A stretch of 64,000 bases of DNA, taken from contig JAMPIK010000007.1 of assembly GCA_023662865.1 (NCBI GenBank), positions 17,339-81,338 of the forward strand, read 5' to 3'. This DNA is from Prevotella sp. (GTDB taxonomy: Bacteria; Bacteroidota; Bacteroidia; Bacteroidales; Muribaculaceae). Positions 37,056 through 44,643 of the stretch are shown here, in pieces (within the stretch, counting starts at the first letter, position 1; the number at the start of each line of letters is the position of its first letter). A model generated the notes under the pieces. That model was not told the origin of the DNA, ran no database searches, and worked only from the letters and a program-made list of their open reading frames with translations. Made by a program: the position numbers and the translations under genes.

Positions 37056-37457
37056 CTATTCAGCTGCCCCGTTTGCGTCAATGGCTATGTTCGGCATATG
37101 CTCTGAAAGAGTTTGCCGGAATTCCTTGTCAGCGGCTGTAAATGTGGAGTCGGAGAGAAGCTCTTGAATAAATTCGGGGTTTCCCATTCTCAGCTCATCA
37201 AGTTTTTGAGTGTACTCATTGTAATACTGTTCAGCATCGTTCGGATGCTCGGTTATAGATTTGGCCGCAGACTGCATGAGGCTGACTGCTTTCTCCTTGA
37301 AGGACTGAAAAGCGTCGGAACGTTCGTTTTCCAATGCCCGGAGACGCTCTTGCATAACAGCCGTGCTTTCAGCAGCCGAATCTTGATTTGACTGTGACTT
37401 TCCACATGAGGTAATGGTCAGACCGGCTGCCGCTACAATATATATAAGGAGTTTCAT
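37056..37457 (-). CDS. Small lipoprotein, unknown function
   Basis: This 133-residue lipoprotein has a type II signal ending T-I-T-S-C at about residues 14-18. The mature part is Ser/Gln-rich and then helical (E-R-L-R-A-L-E-N-E-R-S-D-A-F, E-Q-Y-Y-N-E-Y-T-Q-K-L-D-E-L). I do not recognise a family. It has its own strong promoter and is divergent from mtaB. It resembles the lipoprotein after uvrA only in general layout. Confidence 0.8.
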   Translation of the reverse strand: MKLLIYIVAAAGLTITSCGKSQSNQDSAAESTAVMQERLRALENERSDAFQSFKEKAVSLMQSAAKSITEHPNDAEQYYNEYTQKLDELRMGNPEFIQELLSDSTFTAADKEFRQTLSEHMPNIAIDANGAAE

Positions 37458-37488
37458 GATGTTATTTTTTTTACTGTAAAATTCACTG

Positions 37489-37519
37489 CAAAATTAAGTA
37501 AAATGTATTGAGCTGCAAA
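37489..37519 (-). promoter_or_regulatory. Full Bacteroidetes promoter of the lipoprotein gene
   Basis: Minus strand: TTTG at 37519-37516, 19-base spacer, TAATTTTG at 37496-37489. The gene starts 31 bases after the -7 element. It is one of the cleanest promoters in the window. Confidence 0.75.
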
Positions 37520-37536
37520 ATATCAAAAAAAAATGC

Positions 37537-37544
37537 TAATTTTG
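37537..37544 (+). promoter_or_regulatory. -7 element of mtaB operon
   Basis: TAATTTTG lies 18 bases before the mtaB ATG. No TTTG is present at the expected -33 spacing. It faces away from the lipoprotein promoter. Confidence 0.4.
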
Positions 37545-37562
37545 CTGTCTGAAAAAATAGCC

Positions 37563-38882
37563 ATGACTGAAAGCTCGCACACATACAAGGTAGGATACTA
37601 CACGCTCGGCTGTAAATTGAATTTCGCCGAGACCTCGGCTGTGGGGAAACTGTTGACCGACAAGGGTTTCTTGCGCGCACAGCCGGGTCAAAAACCGGAT
37701 ATATGTGTGGTGAATACATGTTCCGTGACGGAAATGGCCGACAAGAAAGGGCGTTCGCTCATAAGGCGTCTGAACCGCCGTTGGCCGGAGGCGGCAATTG
37801 TTGTGACCGGTTGTTACGCCCAATTGAAACCGACCGAGGTGTCCGCTCTTCCGGGGGTGGTGTTGGTTGTCGGTAACAATGACAAACTCTCGATTGTAAA
37901 ATATATAGATGAGTGGCTTCGCGACCATGAACCCAAAACAGATGTTTTGCCGGCAAAAGAGATAAGACAATTTACCCCTTCGTGTGAACGGGGCGACCGC
38001 ACGCGCTGGATGCTTAAGGTGCAAGACGGTTGTGACTACTGGTGTACTTATTGCACAATCCCCATGGCCCGGGGACGTTCGCGCTCCGGCACGATTGCCG
38101 AGATGGTTCAGCAAGCGGAACATGCAGCTGACAGTGGAGGCAAGGAGATAGTTCTCACCGGAGTAAATGTCGGCGATTTCGGGAAAGATACTTCCGAAAC
38201 GTTTTTTGACCTTATCCAAGCATTGGATAAAGTAGAGGGGATTGCGCGTTATCGCATTAGTTCGATTGAACCGAATTTGCTTACAGAAGAAATTATCCGG
38301 TGGGTTGCAATCGAATCTCGTGCCTTCATGCCGCATTTTCATATTCCCTTACAAAGCGGTTCTGATGCTGTACTTTCCCTGATGAGACGTCATTATAACA
38401 CGGAGCTTTTCGCCTCGCGCGTACAATTAATACGTCAGCTGATTCCGGACGCTTTCATCGGGGTAGACATTATGGCCGGCACACGCGGCGAGACAGAAGA
38501 AGAATGGCAGAAGGGTCTTGAATTTGTAAAATCGCTTGATGTGCAACAGCTTCATGTGTTTCCATACAGCGAACGTCCCGGTACTCGCGCATTGAGCTTG
38601 GCTAAGCCCGTGAGTCAGGAAGAGAAGCATCGGAGAGCAACAATACTAATTGAGGAGAGCCAACGTAAATACGAAGCTTTCCGCACTCGTGCCGAAGGTG
38701 ATGTCCGCAGTGTGCTGTGGGAACACCCGCATGCCGGCAGCGAGACGATGCACGGGTTCACGGATAACTATTTACGAATAGAAACCACATTCAATCCCCG
38801 CTTTGTTGACAATATCACCGAAGTGCGCATTGGCAGACCTTTGGATGAAGAAACTCTGCAAGGTTCAATTATTGAAATATGA
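37563..38882 (+). CDS. mtaB: tRNA t6A37 methylthiotransferase
   Basis: This radical-SAM enzyme of 439 residues adds a methylthio group to t6A at position 37 of tRNAs reading ANN codons. The N-terminal UPF0004 domain binds one cluster (T-L-G-C-K-L-N; V-N-T-C-S-V-T; V-T-G-C-Y-A). The radical-SAM cluster is C-D-Y-W-C-T-Y-C near 156, and a TRAM domain closes the protein. The T-L-G-C-K-L-N-x-x-E signature separates MtaB from MiaB and RimO. The frame opens at 37533; the ATG at 37563 is preferred. Its stop overlaps the acyltransferase start (ATGA). Confidence 0.95.
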   Translation: MTESSHTYKVGYYTLGCKLNFAETSAVGKLLTDKGFLRAQPGQKPDICVVNTCSVTEMADKKGRSLIRRLNRRWPEAAIVVTGCYAQLKPTEVSALPGVVLVVGNNDKLSIVKYIDEWLRDHEPKTDVLPAKEIRQFTPSCERGDRTRWMLKVQDGCDYWCTYCTIPMARGRSRSGTIAEMVQQAEHAADSGGKEIVLTGVNVGDFGKDTSETFFDLIQALDKVEGIARYRISSIEPNLLTEEIIRWVAIESRAFMPHFHIPLQSGSDAVLSLMRRHYNTELFASRVQLIRQLIPDAFIGVDIMAGTRGETEEEWQKGLEFVKSLDVQQLHVFPYSERPGTRALSLAKPVSQEEKHRRATILIEESQRKYEAFRTRAEGDVRSVLWEHPHAGSETMHGFTDNYLRIETTFNPRFVDNITEVRIGRPLDEETLQGSIIEI

Positions 38883-39793
38883 AAAGGACAGTAAGAGATA
38901 ATCATCTGACAATGAGGGAGCGTATTGCAATGGCTCCGCTTGGTTGCCTGCTTTGGATTATTTCAAAAATGCCGTTCTGCATTTTGCATTTATTGGCCGA
39001 CATACTTGCGTTCTTGGCAAGAGATGTTGTCCGCTATCGCCGGCGTATTGTCCGTGCAAATATTCGCGACTGCTTCCCGGAGATGTCTGCCGAAGAACAA
39101 CTGAAAACAGAACGCGGATTTTACAAACACCTTGCCGACTATTTCTTTGAAACGGTGAAATTCACTTCAATGAGCGTGCACTCACTGTGCCGACACATGG
39201 TGTTTGAAAACACATCGCTGATAGACAAAACATTATCTTCGGGTAAGGATATTATAATCTATACATCTCATTTCGGCAACTGGGAGTGGATTACCTCCAT
39301 GGGATTATGGTGTAAGGATTCGGACGAAGCCACTTTCAGCCATGTTTACAGACCGTTGCGTCAGCAGTGGTTCAACAATTGGTTCTTTCGCCTCCGGTCG
39401 CGATATAATGTGAGCATCCCGATGCATAACGTATTTCGCACACTTTTGGAATGGCGTCGGGATAATCATCGGTGGATATGCGGTTTCTTGTCTGATCAGA
39501 AACCCTCTCACAGCGGCAAGGTTTACACCGTTCCATTTCTCGGCCGGGAGACCCCCTTTATCGGCGGTACGGAAGATTTGGCGCGAAAACTCAAGACCGT
39601 AGTAATGTATTTTGACACGGAGGTAATCGGTAGAAGCTATTATAAATCAACTATTCGCTTGCTTTGCGACAAGCCGACCGAGGCAGAGCCGGGCGAAATT
39701 ACACGCCTTTATGCCGAAACTCTTGAAGCTCAAATAAGACGTTACCCACAGGCTTATTTATGGAGTCATAATCGGTGGAAGCTGAAAAAGTAA
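38879..39793 (+). CDS. LpxL/HtrB-like lauroyl acyltransferase family
   Basis: This lysophospholipid acyltransferase-like protein of 304 residues is expected to add a secondary acyl chain to lipid A or a related lipid at the inner membrane. A hydrophobic N-terminal segment spans about 17-45. The catalytic H-F-G-N-W-E (HX4E motif) is near 131, then the arginine-rich Y-R-P-L and S-D-Q-K-P-S motifs. It overlaps mtaB and is followed after 9 bases by a glycosyltransferase. Acyl donor and exact position cannot be told from sequence. Confidence 0.92.
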   Translation: MKRTVRDNHLTMRERIAMAPLGCLLWIISKMPFCILHLLADILAFLARDVVRYRRRIVRANIRDCFPEMSAEEQLKTERGFYKHLADYFFETVKFTSMSVHSLCRHMVFENTSLIDKTLSSGKDIIIYTSHFGNWEWITSMGLWCKDSDEATFSHVYRPLRQQWFNNWFFRLRSRYNVSIPMHNVFRTLLEWRRDNHRWICGFLSDQKPSHSGKVYTVPFLGRETPFIGGTEDLARKLKTVVMYFDTEVIGRSYYKSTIRLLCDKPTEAEPGEITRLYAETLEAQIRRYPQAYLWSHNRWKLKK

Positions 39794-39802
39794 TGTTAAG
39801 AA

Positions 39803-40801
39803 ATGAAAGATTGCGCTGTTATCATATTGAATTGGAACGGATTGGAGCTGCTCAAGCAATTCCTGCCCGAGGCGGCACGACACACGATAAGCGAGCGAGC
39901 TGACCTTATTGTGGCCGACAATGGATCTACCGACGGGTCAGTGGAATGGATACGCGAGAACCACCCGGAAGTTATAACATTGTCGTTCAGCGAAAATTTG
40001 GGCTTCTCGGGAGGATATAACAAGGCCATCGAGCTGACAAAATACCCGTTGACCCTGCTGCTCAATTCAGATGTTGAGGTGACTCCCGGCTGGCTCAAAC
40101 CGCTGATTGATTATATGGATCAACATCTGGAGTGCGGCGCATTGCAACCTAAAATCCGCAGTTTCAAACATAAAGAAATGTTTGAATATGCCGGAGCGGC
40201 CGGCGGGTATTTGGACAAAAACGGCTACCCGTTCTGCAGGGGCAGACTGTTTGACGTGTTGGAAAAAGACTCCGGGCAATATGACAGTGTAGCTGATGTG
40301 GCATGGGCAAGCGGTGCGGCTCTTCTTGTGCGTACCGATGCATATATCAAAGCCGGCGGGCTTGATGAGAAATTCTTTGCTCACATGGAAGAGATAGACC
40401 TGTGTCTGCGTATCAGAGCTATGGGTCGGAATGTAGTATGCGTGCCGACAGCAGTGGTATACCATGTAGGGGGAGCCTCTCTTGCCCAGGGAAATCCGAA
40501 GAAGACTTATCTGAACTTCCGCAACAACTTGTTGTTATTACATAAAAACTTGCCGCGCTCAAGCAGGGGAAAACGTTTGGTTATTCGCCGTTTGTACGAC
40601 ACTTTGGCATGGGGTATGTTTTTGCTCAAAGGGGATTTCAAGAATGCTCGGGCGGTGCTGAAAGCCCACAATGATTTCAGAAAATTGCGCAAGGAATATA
40701 CCTCCGAACCCGCGACAGATGTGTTTGCATCTCTGCCCGGTACCACTCACAATATAATAACGGAGCACTACATTAAACGCAAAAACAAGATTATAATATG
40801 A
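39803..40801 (+). CDS. Family 2 glycosyltransferase (WcaE/rhamnosyl-like)
   Basis: This GT2 enzyme of 332 residues has an N-terminal GT-A fold: V-I-I-L-N-W-N-G, then V-A-D-N-G-S-T-D-G-S and L-N-S-D-V-E-V-T-P-G-W, which carries the D-x-D-like motif. The segment M-E-E-I-D-L-C-L-R-I-R-A-M-G is the usual acceptor region. The C-terminus has an amphipathic, weakly hydrophobic stretch. Its place after an lpxL-like gene suggests lipid A or cell-surface glycan assembly. The sugar donor is not predictable. Confidence 0.92.
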   Translation: MKDCAVIILNWNGLELLKQFLPEAARHTISERADLIVADNGSTDGSVEWIRENHPEVITLSFSENLGFSGGYNKAIELTKYPLTLLLNSDVEVTPGWLKPLIDYMDQHLECGALQPKIRSFKHKEMFEYAGAAGGYLDKNGYPFCRGRLFDVLEKDSGQYDSVADVAWASGAALLVRTDAYIKAGGLDEKFFAHMEEIDLCLRIRAMGRNVVCVPTAVVYHVGGASLAQGNPKKTYLNFRNNLLLLHKNLPRSSRGKRLVIRRLYDTLAWGMFLLKGDFKNARAVLKAHNDFRKLRKEYTSEPATDVFASLPGTTHNIITEHYIKRKNKIII

Positions 40802-41577
40802 CACAAGCACCATATAGACCTTTGATATTGATTTCCAATGATGATGGCATAGAAGCTGCGGGAGTACATCGGCTGATTGACTTTTTGTGCGATTTTGCTG
40901 ACATTGTATGCGTATGCCCGGACAGTCCTCGCTCCGGACAGAGCATGGCGTTGACCGTAAACGCCGCTCTGCATATCAAAGAGCATGAGCCTTACATGGG
41001 TACTAAAATGTACAGCTCAAACGGCACTCCGGTTGACTGTGTCAAACTTGCATGGCACACAGTTCTTGACCGCCGCCCGGACTTGGTTGTTGCCGGCATT
41101 AATCACGGCTCCAACGCCGCGATAAACGTAGTGTACTCCGGCACGATGGGTGCGGCTTTTGAAGGATGTGCCTTCGGTATTCCCTCAATCGGGTTCTCAC
41201 TCACTGACCACAGCCAGGACGCTGACTTTGAACCATGCCGCCCGTTTGTGAGAGCTATTGTAAAAAAAGTTCTCGAAAAAGGATTACCCGAAGGTGTATG
41301 CCTGAACGTCAATATCCCGAACAGTGCCGTTCCACCTACGCAAATGCGACTCGTCAGGGCGTGCAAAGGCAATTGGAGCGATGAATACAAGAAATACACA
41401 GATCCGAGTGGCCGCCCGTTCTATTGGCTTTCCGGCAGTTTTGAGAATCTTGAACCGGAAGCCGAAGACACCGATGAATGGTGTCTGGCACATGGCATAG
41501 TGTCGGTTGTGCCCGCCATGTTGGATCGGACAGCCCCCCTTGCATCGTTAGATTGGCTTATCCCCCGGGAAGATTAA
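40798..41577 (+). CDS. surE: 5'-nucleotidase SurE
   Basis: This is a metal-dependent nucleotidase/phosphatase of 259 residues. The D-D pair of I-S-N-D-D-G-I-E-A-A-G holds the metal. S-G-Q-S and N-G-T-P-V-D-C-V-K-L, then G-I-N-H-G-S-N, are SurE motifs. It overlaps the glycosyltransferase stop by 4 bases, so mtaB, the acyltransferase, the glycosyltransferase and surE form one operon. Confidence 0.95.
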   Translation: MTQAPYRPLILISNDDGIEAAGVHRLIDFLCDFADIVCVCPDSPRSGQSMALTVNAALHIKEHEPYMGTKMYSSNGTPVDCVKLAWHTVLDRRPDLVVAGINHGSNAAINVVYSGTMGAAFEGCAFGIPSIGFSLTDHSQDADFEPCRPFVRAIVKKVLEKGLPEGVCLNVNIPNSAVPPTQMRLVRACKGNWSDEYKKYTDPSGRPFYWLSGSFENLEPEAEDTDEWCLAHGIVSVVPAMLDRTAPLASLDWLIPRED

Positions 41578-41906
41578 TGAAACTCGTAAGGCATAGGGCA
41601 TACCGAGTCAGTGCCGCAACCCGGCTCCGGATACAACATCATGGGGCGCTCAAGTCGCCAGCCGCGTGTCATATTTCGCACGGTGAGTCGCGCCAGGCCT
41701 TTTCGGGAGGGCGTCATGGCGCGCAGCAAGAGTAGCAACGAGGAAAAATCGGAAATCCTGTCGCGCGTAAATTCAGCTACTACTCTGCCGGCAAGTGTGA
41801 GGCGTGCATATACTTTATCAGTATACGAAATTTCATGTCCCCGATGTGTACGCGCACACCTGTGCCCGGCAGAATTCAATGGACGATATGTTGCGGTTGA
41901 AGTCAT
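41574..41906 (-). CDS. Small hypothetical protein, convergent with surE
   Basis: The minus-strand frame from an ATG at 41906 encodes 110 residues. The text reads like real protein: I-S-Y-T-D-K-V-Y-A-R-L-T-L-A-G-R, then D-F-S-S-L-L-L-L-L-R and N-M-T-R-G-W-R-L-E-R-P-M-M-L-Y-P. The frame stays open further upstream to 41951. A -7-like TAAATTTG (41956-41949) lies 42 bases before the ATG, which supports expression. The opposite-strand frame looks artificial. Its stop overlaps the surE stop by a few bases. I vaguely recall similar short proteins in Bacteroidales but cannot name a family. Confidence 0.6.
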   Translation of the reverse strand: MTSTATYRPLNSAGHRCARTHRGHEISYTDKVYARLTLAGRVVAEFTRDRISDFSSLLLLLRAMTPSRKGLARLTVRNMTRGWRLERPMMLYPEPGCGTDSVCPMPYEFH

Positions 41907-41948
41907 AATATTTGTTTTTAAACAATCAGCTATTAAACCTTGCATTTG

Positions 41949-41956
41949 CAAATTTA
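41949..41956 (-). promoter_or_regulatory. -7-like element upstream of the 41574-41906 gene
   Basis: Minus-strand TAAATTTG matches the TAnnTTTG box, 42 bases before the proposed ATG. No convincing -33 box. Confidence 0.35.
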
Positions 41957-42086
41957 ACGTCCACGCTATGCAAGCTTAATGCATAGCTATGTTAAAATGT
42001 GTTAACTATAAAATTGAGAAGTAATTGTCGGGAATACAGTCCCCATTGTGTTGGACTATGCGAGACTCAAATTTCGTGTTGATTAG

Positions 42087-42131
42087 GCAAAAAAAGAAAA
42101 CGCAACCAACTGTTGATAGTTGATTGCGTTT
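42087..42131 (-). terminator. Intrinsic terminator of the tRNA-Gln gene
   Basis: AAACGCAACCAACT (42098-42111) pairs with AGTTGATTGCGTTT (42118-42131) apart from one mismatch. In the minus transcript the stem is followed by a T-rich run (complement of 42087-42097). It ends 9 bases after the tRNA. Confidence 0.8.
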
Positions 42132-42140
42132 GTTGATTTG

Positions 42141-42211
42141 TTGTCTTAGAAGGACTCGAACCCTCACTAGCGGAACCAGAATCCGATGTGCTACCATTAC
42201 ACCATAAGACA
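42141..42211 (-). tRNA. tRNA-Gln(CTG)
   Basis: The minus strand folds as a 71-base tRNA: acceptor stem TGTCTTA/TAAGACA, a D-arm GTGT...GCAC, anticodon loop TTCTGGT giving CTG, and T-arm with GGTTCGAGTCC. The discriminator is A and CCA is not encoded. The 27-43 pair of the anticodon stem appears mismatched. A terminator follows directly. Confidence 0.93.
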
Positions 42212-42604
42212 ATTTAAAAGGTGGCGATTATATGCAACTCTTTACAAGCCTTGCCTTTCGTTTTACGAGTGCAAAATTACCGCTTTTTTTTCTACCTACA
42301 AAATTTTTCAATGATTTTTTGCTGCAATTTGTTTTAACTGACATTTTGGCAGAACGCTGACAGCGCAATTTTCAAACCTTTTATCACAGGCATGCCATAT
42401 GCTTAGATTTTTATCCGGTGTGATTATACTCTAATTTTCAGTTTGTTAAGATTTTTTAATTTAATTTTCTTACTGTCGGTTAAAACTTTTCGCACGGAAT
42501 TTGTTAATACAATAGCAAACGGAAGAAAAACCGTAAGATGATACTTGCGATTTCAATCGAATACTTCAACAATTGAATTATTAACTTATAAACACACATA
42601 TATT
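42212..42604. other. Intergenic region upstream of dnaK and the tRNA
   Basis: This AT-rich stretch of 393 bases holds no gene. It should contain the dnaK promoter on the plus strand and the tRNA promoter on the minus. The best plus-strand candidate is TTTG (42442-42445) with TAATTTTC (42462-42469), a poor match and 16-base spacer. I saw no CIRCE inverted repeat. Confidence 0.5.
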
Positions 42605-44506
42605 ATGGCAAAGATTATCGGTATAGACTTGGGTACAACCAACAGTTGTGTGGCAGTACTGGAAGGCAAAGAACCGGTTGTAATCCCCAACAATGAGGGT
42701 CGCAACACAACTCCTTCTGTGGTAGCATTCGTAGACGGCGGTGAGCGCAAGGTCGGCGATCCGGCCAAACGTCAGGCTGTCACCAATCCTACCCGTACAA
42801 TATATTCCATCAAGCGCTTCATGGGCGAGAGCTGCGACAAAGTGGCTGATGAAATCAAACGTGTTCCCTATAAAGTTGTCTGCCAAAACAATATGCCTAA
42901 GGTAGACATTGACGGACGTGATTACACTCCGCAGGAGATTTCAGCTATGATTCTTCAGAAGATGAAGAAAACAGCTGAAGACTACCTCGGTCAGGAAGTG
43001 ACTGAAGCCGTTATCACAGTACCGGCTTATTTTGATGACTCTCAACGTCAGGCCACCAAAGAGGCCGGTGAAATCGCGGGTTTGAAAGTACGCCGTATCG
43101 TGAACGAGCCTACTGCCGCCGCACTTGCATATGGCCTCGACAAGAGCCAAAAAGAGCAGAAAATCGCTGTATTCGACCTCGGTGGCGGTACTTTCGATAT
43201 CTCAATCCTTGAACTCGGCGACGGTGTGTTTGAGGTGAAGAGTACAAACGGTGATACTCACCTTGGCGGTGATGACTTTGATAACGTAATCATTGACTGG
43301 CTCGCTGATGAGTTCAAGAAGAATGAAGGCGTTGACCTTCGTCAAGACCCTATGGCCATGCAGCGTCTGAAAGAGGCTGCCGAAAAAGCTAAAATAGAGC
43401 TTTCTTCTTCTACCTCAACTGAAATCAACCTCCCCTATATCACAGCTACCGCAAGCGGCCCGAAGCACCTTGTCACTACTCTGACACGTGCCAAATTCGA
43501 GCAGCTTGCCGAGAAGCTTATTGATGCAGTGGCTGCTCCTTGTGCCAACGCACTTAAGGATGCCGGGCTTACCGCAAATCAGATTGACGAAGTAATTCTC
43601 GTCGGCGGTTCTACTCGTATTCCCGCCATTCAGGCAAAGGTAAAAGAAATCTTCGGCAAAGAACCCAACAAGAGCGTGAACCCCGATGAAGTGGTTGCAA
43701 TTGGTGCAGCTATCCAGGGCGGTGTGCTCAGCGGCGATGTAAAAGATGTGCTTCTGCTTGACGTTGTGCCTTTGAGTATCGGTATCGAGACCCTCGGTGG
43801 TGTGATGACAAAACTTATTGATGCCAACACTACAATCCCGACTCGTAAGAGCGAGACATTCTCCACAGCCGTAGACAATCAGCCTGAAGTTACAATCCGC
43901 GTACTTCAGGGTGAACGTGCCAAAGCAAGCGATGACAAACTCCTTGGTGAGTTCAACCTCGGCGGTATTGCTCCCGCACCGCGTGGCGTACCTCAGATTG
44001 AGGTGACATTCGAAGTAGACGCAAACGGTATCCTTAACGTTTCCGCAAAAGATAAAGCTACCGGCAAAGAACAAAGTATCCGTATTGAGGCATCAAGCGG
44101 TTTGAGCGAAGAAGAAATAAACCGTATGCGCGATGAAGCAAAGGCTAATGAAGAAGCTGACCGCAAATTCAAAGAAAGAGCCGACAAGCTTAACCACGCC
44201 GATGCAATGATTTTCCAAACCGAGAAGCAGCTCAAGGAACTCGGCGACAAGATTCCTGCTGACAAGAAAGCTGCAATCGAAGCCGGCATTGAGAAACTCA
44301 AAACCGCTCACAAAGAGCAGAACCTTGAAGCCATTGACGCTGCGGAGAAGGAAATTACAGACGCATTCCAGGCAGCAAGTCAAGACATCTACAACGCACA
44401 GAATGCAGCCGGAGCCGGTGCAACCGGAGCTCAACCCGGAGCAGGCACACAGCAAGCTCCCGACGGCGATCACGTGCAAGACGTAGACTTTGAAGAAGTG
44501 AAATAA
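42605..44506 (+). CDS. dnaK: Chaperone DnaK (Hsp70)
   Basis: This ATP-dependent chaperone has 633 residues. The nucleotide-binding domain opens with [13 protein letters not shown] and has [19 protein letters not shown] and V-G-G-S-T-R-I-P. The linker [11 protein letters not shown] and a substrate-binding domain follow, with a Gly/Ala/Gln-rich tail ending D-V-D-F-E-E-V-K. The frame starts at 42545, but the ATG at 42605 gives the canonical N-terminus. It is monocistronic; dnaJ and grpE are not here. Confidence 0.98.
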   Translation: MAKIIGIDLGTTNSCVAVLEGKEPVVIPNNEGRNTTPSVVAFVDGGERKVGDPAKRQAVTNPTRTIYSIKRFMGESCDKVADEIKRVPYKVVCQNNMPKVDIDGRDYTPQEISAMILQKMKKTAEDYLGQEVTEAVITVPAYFDDSQRQATKEAGEIAGLKVRRIVNEPTAAALAYGLDKSQKEQKIAVFDLGGGTFDISILELGDGVFEVKSTNGDTHLGGDDFDNVIIDWLADEFKKNEGVDLRQDPMAMQRLKEAAEKAKIELSSSTSTEINLPYITATASGPKHLVTTLTRAKFEQLAEKLIDAVAAPCANALKDAGLTANQIDEVILVGGSTRIPAIQAKVKEIFGKEPNKSVNPDEVVAIGAAIQGGVLSGDVKDVLLLDVVPLSIGIETLGGVMTKLIDANTTIPTRKSETFSTAVDNQPEVTIRVLQGERAKASDDKLLGEFNLGGIAPAPRGVPQIEVTFEVDANGILNVSAKDKATGKEQSIRIEASSGLSEEEINRMRDEAKANEEADRKFKERADKLNHADAMIFQTEKQLKELGDKIPADKKAAIEAGIEKLKTAHKEQNLEAIDAAEKEITDAFQAASQDIYNAQNAAGAGATGAQPGAGTQQAPDGDHVQDVDFEEVK

Positions 44507-44525
44507 CTCGCATAGATTCAAATAG

Positions 44526-44562
44526 AAAAAATAGCGTAGCCAATCGGTTACGCTATTTTTTT
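44526..44562 (+). terminator. Intrinsic terminator of dnaK
   Basis: AAAAATAGCGTA (44526-44537) and TACGCTATTTTT (44549-44560) form a 12-bp stem with an 11-base loop, followed by further T residues. It ends before the rel promoter. Confidence 0.85.
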
Positions 44563-44584
44563 GGTGATTTGTGAAATATTCGGG

Positions 44585-44616
44585 TTTGGAGGTTTGAAGT
44601 TTTTTGTCTAAATTTG
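44585..44616 (+). promoter_or_regulatory. Full Bacteroidetes promoter of the RSH gene
   Basis: TTTG at 44585-44588, 20-base spacer, TAAATTTG at 44609-44616; the ATG follows 28 bases later. Confidence 0.7.
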
Positions 44617-44643
44617 CAGTTTCCTTTCTAAATTCACTAACTT

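Noticed and set aside
41611..41979. 122-residue plus-strand frame downstream of surE
   Set aside because: It overlaps the minus-strand frame that reads better as protein; arginine/serine-rich text looks like antisense noise.
42212..42604. CIRCE operator upstream of dnaK
   Set aside because: I looked for the inverted repeat TTAGCACTC-N9-GAGTGCTAA and did not see it.
43415..44074. 219-residue frame antisense to dnaK
   Set aside because: dnaK is certain; the antisense text is cysteine- and histidine-rich noise.
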